Assembly: GCA_022592435.1 (NCBI GenBank)
Contig: JABYQS010000837.1
Location: 1 to 12,394 of the forward strand
Direction of reading: 5' to 3'
Length of the DNA stretch: 12,394 bases
Source of the DNA: Cerioporus squamosus
Lineage: Eukaryota > Basidiomycota > Agaricomycetes > Polyporales > Polyporaceae
Part shown: one piece after another, positions 7,953 to 12,394 of the stretch
Layout: each line of letters begins with the position of its first letter
How positions within the stretch are numbered: position 1 is the first letter of the stretch
Notes under the pieces: model-generated
Databases searched by the model: none
The model's input: only the letters and a program-made list of their open reading frames with translations
Told to the model about the DNA's origin: nothing
Made by a program: the position numbers and the translations under genes

Positions 7953-8843
7953 ATGTCCCACCATCTCTTCTTGCTATCGCCATCGGATACCCCTCTGTAC
8001 AGCTTGGTCCACTATTCGTCAAAGCCAGCGCAGACGACCTCCTCACCCTTGGCTTCGAATCTTCCCTCGAACTGGTCTTCCTCTGTGTTCGCTGGAACCT
8101 TCAACGCTCTGTCTGGGGCGACAAGCGCAAGTCAGGCGCAGCAGGCGCAAGGAGGTGCTGCGAGAATAGGTGGCAGCGCGGACAGGCGGCACGTCATACA
8201 GATGATCGCGAACGCAAGTCTGGATGCAATAGAGGAGGTGATGCGCAAGGATAGCGTAATGTTCGTATATCCCTCGCTTTGCACTGGTTCCCTCTAAACG
8301 AGTGCGTATCATGCCACCTATGGGTATTCCAAGACCGTGCTGCCTTGCCCGTGGTCTCCTTCCTAGCTCTGAACTAGGACCTCGTCCTGGACATTTCTGG
8401 CAGTTCGCATCTACGTTCCGCGACAACACCGTGATCTTGCCAGGCACATTACGAGTCAGCTAACGCACCCCATGCACCTGCAGGTATTTGAAATCCGTGG
8501 ACAAGTTCAACGAGTGGACTGTATCTGCCTTTGTAACACCCGGAAGTACGCGCTCATTCATATGGTCTAACGACGCAGGTGATCAACAACAGGCTGTTCC
8601 CGTAGACATGAAGTTCGTGCTGTTGCACGAGTCCCGTAACGACGACGGGATCAAGGCGTTCTTCAATGATGTTTGGGAGTTGTATGTCAAGGTGAGCAGT
8701 ACCGCCTCCTCGCAGGGGTGTCCGGAGGCCTCACTGACTACCAATCGTAGACGATGCTCAACCCATTTCATACGGCCCATACGCCCATACGGAGCTCGGT
8801 CTTCGACGCTCGAGTGAGGGCCAGTGCGAAGAAGTACCTCTAG
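7953..8843 (+). CDS. TRS20: TRAPP complex subunit Trs20 (TRAPPC2/sedlin)
   Basis: Trs20/sedlin is a small longin-fold subunit of the TRAPP tethering complexes, which activate Ypt1/Rab1 in ER-Golgi traffic. Exons 7953-8260, 8484-8691 and 8751-8843 give 202 residues. Diagnostic stretches are ASLDAIEE (88-95), [18 protein letters not shown] (104-121), [17 protein letters not shown] (156-172) and [18 protein letters not shown] (176-193). Asp91 aligns with the human sedlin Asp47 position linked to skeletal dysplasia. The protein is longer than the usual about 140 residues because of two low-complexity insertions: about 26-80 (Ser/Ala/Gln-rich) and about 124-144 (before [10 protein letters not shown]). 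The first donor is GTTCGT and gives the conserved VMYLK join; its 223-nt intron is the longest complete one in the window. A GCTAAC branch site lies at 8459-8464. Confidence 0.94.
8261..8483 (+). other. Long TRS20 intron with internal hairpin
   Basis: This 223-nt intron has a GTTCGT donor, a GCTAAC branch site at 8459-8464 and a CTGCAG acceptor. Inside it TCCTAG (8361-8366) and CTAGGA (8374-8379) form a perfect 6-bp stem with loop CTCTGAA. I looked for snoRNA boxes and did not find a convincing C/D or H/ACA arrangement. Confidence 0.7.
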
Positions 8844-8855
8844 TACAACGTATCT

Positions 8856-9370
8856 CTAGTCGCTGGGCAAGTCTAGGCCTACCTCGCTCGTATTCCGAGG
8901 TTCGCGTCGGGCTGCGCTCCGGTTGCCGTATGCCCGCGGTGGTGGCAGGCATTTCAGACAAATGTTTTTCAGAATGTCATTAGGTATGCGGACTTTCACG
9001 TCTACCTGGGATGAAGGTTTGACGTCGATGTATTGTAGATCACCGCGAGGAGTCTCGAGCTGTGCCTGTACTGCTACTTGGGGAGCGTCCGACACGCCGA
9101 CCACGCGACTGACACAGTGTTCCACGTAATGTCGTGGGCTCTCCTGTCTTACTAGAAGGCTTGGAATGTGAGCGAGACCGAGATGTTCCGGACAAAAGGG
9201 CGTTGTGCGTGGACCACCGCGTCAACCGTTCTATTGTTTTCACGCATGGCCGGTACGGGGTCCTCGTCCGCGAGGGAAGGCGAGGACTCAGCAGCACAAT
9301 TGCGAGCTGTTCTTACGGACTCAGTTACGAAGTGTAGGCAATCGCACTGGATGAATAGGACGGACATCAT
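8856..9370 (-). CDS. Possible small uncharacterised two-exon gene
   Basis: I do not recognise this protein. Exon 1 (9370-9153) starts at a double ATG and runs open to a TAG. Taking a GTAAGA donor at 9152 and a TGTCAG acceptor at 9109 (44-nt intron) removes the stop and joins exon 2 (9108-8856) in frame, giving 156 residues. Across the join the text reads smoothly (ISVSLTFQAF-Y-RVVGVSDAPQ), then alternates polar and hydrophobic residues like a beta-rich fold (VAVQAQLE; LQYIDVKPSSQVDVKVRI). The tail is Arg/Pro-rich. Its stop is 12 bp from the convergent TRS20 stop, which suits this compact locus. Doubts: the intron is very short with a weak branch site, the N-terminus (MMSVLFIQCDCLHFV) is unremarkable, and no family motif supports it. 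Noncoding sequence with chance open frames is the main alternative. Confidence 0.4.
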
Positions 9371-9928
9371 ATAGCAGAGCGAGACAGGTGGACGGCGGCG
9401 TCAGAGCGGACTGATGTGTGCGTGGGGTGGTCGGGGTCCGGGGGCGATGGCGATACCTGGAGCGCGGCGGCGGAGCCCTGATATTTGCCGTCTCTCTCTC
9501 TCAGACTCCTTGGTGGCTCCTCCTTTTCTCTTGTCTCTCTCGCTCTCTCTTCACCTTCTATCCTATATATCTTTACATACGCGCCAAGTTCTTTCCTCGG
9601 CCATCTCACTCTAATCGCCCTCAAGGCCTTCTCTTCAAGCCAACCCGCAGCACGCTGCAAAACCACACTCTGTTCACCGCGAAGATCTAGGAGAGAGCTA
9701 GACGTGTCCATCCTACTGCCCCATCCCGATATCACCAAGGAACATCCACTCCAGGTGCGAACGAACCTCACTATGTTGTCCGGGAAATTGGCCTGACAGG
9801 TTGGGTTGCATCCGCCCTCCAGCTGTACTTTTCCCTCCATTTACTCCCCGCCCTCCACGCTCGAATACCGCCCATCGAACCGGAATCACACCACAAGCCT
9901 TTCATATCCCTTGACCTTCTCGCACGAA
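9371..9928. promoter_or_regulatory. Promoter and leader of the Gln/Ser-rich protein gene
   Basis: No gene is seen in these 558 bp. A long CT-rich tract runs from about 9490 to 9560, followed by TATATAT at 9564-9570, about 360 bp before the ATG. In the probable leader a 45-nt GTGCGA...TGACAG segment (9755-9799) could be a 5'-UTR intron. If unspliced it holds a short upstream ORF, MLSGKLA (ATG at 9773). The left end may also serve as promoter for the minus-strand gene that starts at 9370. Confidence 0.5.
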
Positions 9929-11483
9929 ATGGCCGCCACTCCTGCCCCCAACCCCCGCGCATCTCTTCTCGCCGGTCTGCGTACCGGTGGGGTCCGCTCT
10001 GCCTCGGGCCCCGTGCCGCATACGGCTGCGCCCGCCGGCACGTTCAATATCCCCCGCATCGTCACGCCGAACATGGAGGACAACTACTACCCGCCCGAGG
10101 AGGTGGAGGATGAGCTCTCGAACATGATGTCCCAGAACTTGTACATCCAGAACCAGCGGTCGCGACAGGCGCCCGTTACAGCCGCCGTGGATGGTATCCC
10201 CAACCGCTTCCAGCATCAACAGCAGCAGGGTATGAACATGAACGGTGGCAACATGCAATACAACAACATGATGTCTCCGGCCATGACTCAGAACCAGCTC
10301 CAGCAAGTCCAGCTTCAGCTGATGCAGATGGAGTTCGCTCGCATGCAGGTACGTATCTCATTCCGAGTGCGAACTTGCGTATCATATTCAACAGTCCATT
10401 CAGGCTCTCCAAGCTCAGCAGTACCAGGCGGAGCTCATGGCAGCCCAGGCTGCTCAGCAGCGTCAGCGCCAGCAGCCAGGCAGACGCGCCGCATCCTACG
10501 CAGTGCCCTCCACCGCTGGACCGACTAACACTTCCTTCGATCTGCGCTCGGCGACTATGCAGCCCCAATACCGTCGCACCAACCAGGCCGATCAACTCCG
10601 CTCGAGGCTCGGCGTAGCGGAGGATCACGTTCCGATGACTGCAGCTCTCAATGGCAAGTTTGGGAGTCGCATTGGCTCTGGCAAGTACGACTCGGACGAG
10701 GATGACTTCTCTTCAGTCGGTGCGCGTCCTCCGGCGACTCCTAGCTACACCACTGTCATCAGCGGCGGCACGTCCCTTGGTGCCCCTCCCACGCCGACTG
10801 TCCAGTCGAAGTCTGACGCTGCCGTCTCCTGGCGTCGCGCCCCCGGCAACAACTCGGTCCTCAGTGCCAATCGCAATGTCTCTTCCCCCACCGTGAGGGT
10901 CACTCCTCCTCCCGGAGAACGCGTCTCCCCTCCCCCTGGCCTTCATGGTGGCAGGGCGCGGCCCACTCCCTTGCGCTTCACTGCTGAAACATCGCAGCCC
11001 GCCGTCTCCGCCGTCGCGATTGACGCGGATGGTGCGGACGGTGATGACAGCTCGACGTCTTCTCGGTCCAACTCGTCGCCGAGCACCCCTCATACCGCTG
11101 GATCCGGTGATGTTCCGCTGTCGCCCCGTGAGGAGGCCGCGAAGAAGCTGTACGAGGGTCTGGGCATCGGGCGCACTGTCCCCGGCATCAACGTCGTCGT
11201 CCCCCAGGACTCGCAGATGGTCGTGCAGCGGTTGGTGAGCACTCCTGTGCGCCAACCCCGTGGCCCTCCGTCGAACAACGAGGAGCTCGTCCCGAAGAAC
11301 TTTGCCACGCGCAGCCGGCGCAAGGCTGTCGACGCTCTCCTCGAGCACGCCGCGAGCGTCGGGAGATCGTCCTTGAGGCTTACTAGTGCGCCGCGCTCCT
11401 GCTCAGCTCCCTTGCTGCCAGTTTCAACATACCCCTGCGCGCCGGTTTCTCCGCCTCTCTCCCTCGACGGTTCCTCTCCGTGA
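9929..11483 (+). CDS. Uncharacterised Gln/Ser/Pro-rich protein
   Basis: I do not recognise the function. Exon 1 is 9929-10348, a 46-nt intron is 10349-10394 (GTACGT...CAACAG), and exon 2 is 10395-11483; as sequenced this codes 502 residues. The ATG at 9929 is the only in-frame one. The N-terminus is Ala/Pro/Gly-rich, then an acidic stretch (DNYYPPEEVEDELSNMM, about 51-67). A Gln/Met-rich, probably coiled-coil segment spans the intron (about 90-170: QLQQVQLQLMQMEFARMQ, then AAQAAQQRQRQQ). The centre is a long disordered Ser/Thr/Pro region with PTP and SPPP motifs. Near the end are two denser segments, SPREEAAKKLYEGLGIGR and ELVPKNFATRSRRKAVDALL, which look the most conserved. The last about 45 residues are Ser/Pro/Leu-rich and look like translated UTR; a -1 frame instead ends in a charged helix at a TAG at 11384-11386. 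A cytoplasmic RNA- or signalling-associated role would be guesswork. Confidence 0.8.
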
Positions 11484-12114
11484 CTCTTCATGACAAGATT
11501 GTACGATAGCGTTGACGATGCTTTACCCCCTTCACCTTCCTTTTGCCGTGCCAGCATATTTAAGCGTGCGTACCCAGGATGATGTCGTATGCCGATTGGC
11601 CTGTGCCCATTCTTTCCTTCATTTTTCTCCCTTGATCCCCAATTTTCCCTTCACCCCTACGCTCTCCTCCTCCCCTCGCCGTGGCCACCGGTCAAGCGGC
11701 TTCGTGCGGCCGCTCGGGATATTTCCTTTGTTTGCGCGTGGATTCCGTGATTCTCTTATGTTCGGGTGTTTCGAGTGCGTCGGCGGCGGCGGCGAGGCGG
11801 GCATAATGGTCTGCTCGAGCAGTGGTGCGGCAGGACGGCGTAGGGAAGCAGCGCTTCCCCAGGTCGAGACGGAGCTGTAGAGTACTGAGTAGGTGCGGGA
11901 TGCGGGGCCAAGGAGAGCAGCCGGCTGCTGGGGTCCTCGTGCACGCATGAGGCGTGTGTTCGGGGTGCTCGGCGCGGCTTGTGTTGCCTACGTACATACC
12001 TGCCAGCCACAGCGCGTTCGCGTTGCGTTTGTCCCTCTGTACAATCAATCGAGTATTTCATCCGCCTGTGCATTGCCGAATGTTGTCCAGCAGCGGTTAC
12101 TTATGGGGTGTACG
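11484..12114. other. Gene-poor stretch downstream of the Gln/Ser-rich gene
   Basis: About 630 bp with no convincing gene. It probably starts with the 3' UTR of the gene ending at 11483 (or 11386). It holds tatttaa at 11557-11563, a CT-rich tract at about 11607-11680 like those before other start codons here, a (GGC)n run near 11781, and a 40-codon ATG frame at 11758-11880 that has no recognisable features. If a plus-strand gene starts near the right edge, this is its promoter. Confidence 0.4.
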
Positions 12115-12172
12115 GTGAGTACTTAGGTGTTTGCAACTCCGAGTCCCGGAATCTTTTCTGACGCATTGCCAG
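12115..12172 (+). other. Candidate 5'-UTR or coding intron near the right edge
   Basis: GTGAGT at 12115, a TCTGACGC branch-like site near 12157-12164 and TTGCCAG at 12166-12172 make a 58-nt intron of the type used in this window. It suggests a plus-strand transcript leading into the edge. No strong coding frame flanks it, so it would most simply lie in a 5' UTR. Confidence 0.35.
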
Positions 12173-12394
12173 GGACTGAACTGAGTCGTGTAACTTGCGT
12201 TCGCCTCGATGGCATGGCAGCAACTCCAACGTAACGAATCGGAGGACGCCTGCCGATGAGTTCGTACAGCCTGATGCCGCTTCAGGAGCCATGAACCTCG
12301 CCGTGGTGGCGGTTCGAGAGTACTTCGAGGAAGAGGAGCACGGCTCGCCATATAGCTTCATTGTGTTGGATGCGATGGCGACTCACGATGCGGC
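12123..12394 (-). CDS. Competing candidate: last exons of a minus-strand gene (right edge)
   Basis: A GTGAGT donor starts at 12386 on the minus strand; with a CATCAG acceptor at 12271 it gives a 116-nt intron. The next exon then reads LYELIGRRPPIRYVGVAAMP and on to LGVANT and a TAA at 12125-12123. The frame has no homology I recognise. It conflicts with the plus-strand model over the same bases. Confidence 0.22.
12291..12394 (+). CDS. Candidate start of a partial plus-strand gene (right edge)
   Basis: From the ATG at 12291 a frame runs to the window end with coding-like composition: MNLAVVAVREYFEEEEHG, then SPYSFIVLDAMATHDA. Codons end mostly in G or C, as in the other genes here. The frame stays open upstream to a stop at about 12178, so the ATG is not proven. 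No family is recognised. A minus-strand reading of the same DNA is also possible (GTGAGT donor at 12386), so only one of the two models can be right. Confidence 0.3.
   Translation, partial: MNLAVVAVREYFEEEEHGSPYSFIVLDAMATHDA

Noticed and set aside
5138..8843. Functional cluster of the Yip1 protein, rhomboid and TRS20
   Set aside because: Two are secretory-traffic genes, but they are not co-directional neighbours and a mitochondrial protease lies between them. Chance proximity is the simpler view.
9806..9928. N-terminal extension of the Gln/Ser-rich protein
   Set aside because: The frame is open but its first codon is TTG, with no ATG before 9929, so it is most likely 5' UTR.
10217..10228. 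CAG/CAA repeat in the Gln-rich segment as a microsatellite or mobile-element mark
   Set aside because: Only a few units, with mixed codons inside an open frame; ordinary polyglutamine coding sequence.
11512..11880. 122-codon plus-strand frame after the Gln/Ser-rich gene
   Set aside because: CT-rich low-complexity text without domain features; it looks like UTR or promoter sequence. An internal ATG at 11758 gives only 40 codons.
1..12394. tRNA, rRNA, CRISPR, transposon or biosynthetic-cluster content
   Set aside because: I looked on both strands and saw no tRNA B-box with a matching fold, no repeat array, no terminal inverted repeats and no cluster enzymes. The genes are unrelated housekeeping functions.

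Overview
The window looks like basidiomycete (Agaricomycetes-type) nuclear DNA. It has GC-rich codons, many short introns (mostly 44-112 nt), CT-rich leaders ahead of several start codons, and housekeeping genes packed on both strands. I see no bacterial, viral or transposon-like features and no recognisable tRNA or rRNA gene. The species cannot be told from the sequence.

Layout from left to right: (1) ERB1/BOP1, a 60S ribosome-biogenesis WD40 protein, on the minus strand. Its start is at 2544 and its 3' part runs off the left edge. Its last visible exon needs two missing bases to read through. (2) ARP4, a nuclear actin-related protein, on the plus strand (2764-4568, nine exons), divergent from ERB1 across 219 bp. 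(3) A five-pass Yip1-domain Golgi/endosomal membrane protein, plus strand (5138-6363, seven exons). (4) A mitochondrial-type rhomboid protease, minus strand (6509-7727, five exons), convergent with the Yip1 gene. (5) TRS20/TRAPPC2 (sedlin), plus strand (7953-8843, three exons), divergent from the rhomboid gene. (6) A possible small two-exon gene of unknown function, minus strand (8856-9370), whose stop lies 12 bp from the TRS20 stop. (7) A Gln-, Ser- and Pro-rich uncharacterised protein, plus strand (9929-11483 as sequenced), whose C-terminus may be misread because of another missing base. (8) A mostly gene-free stretch, then an ambiguous gene fragment at the right edge that can be read on either strand.

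The genes do not form an operon-like system. ERB1 acts in ribosome assembly, ARP4 in chromatin complexes, the Yip1 protein and TRS20 in secretory traffic, and the rhomboid in the mitochondrial inner membrane. Two gene pairs share short bidirectional promoters (ERB1/ARP4 and rhomboid/TRS20). A CACGTG E-box occurs three times in the window, each time in one of three promoter regions.

I found no convincing new multi-gene system. The most useful observations are the clustered single-base losses in an otherwise well-conserved essential gene, a GC-AG intron and other unusual splice sites, an unrecognised compact gene at 8856-9370, and a hidden charged C-terminal frame in the uncharacterised protein.
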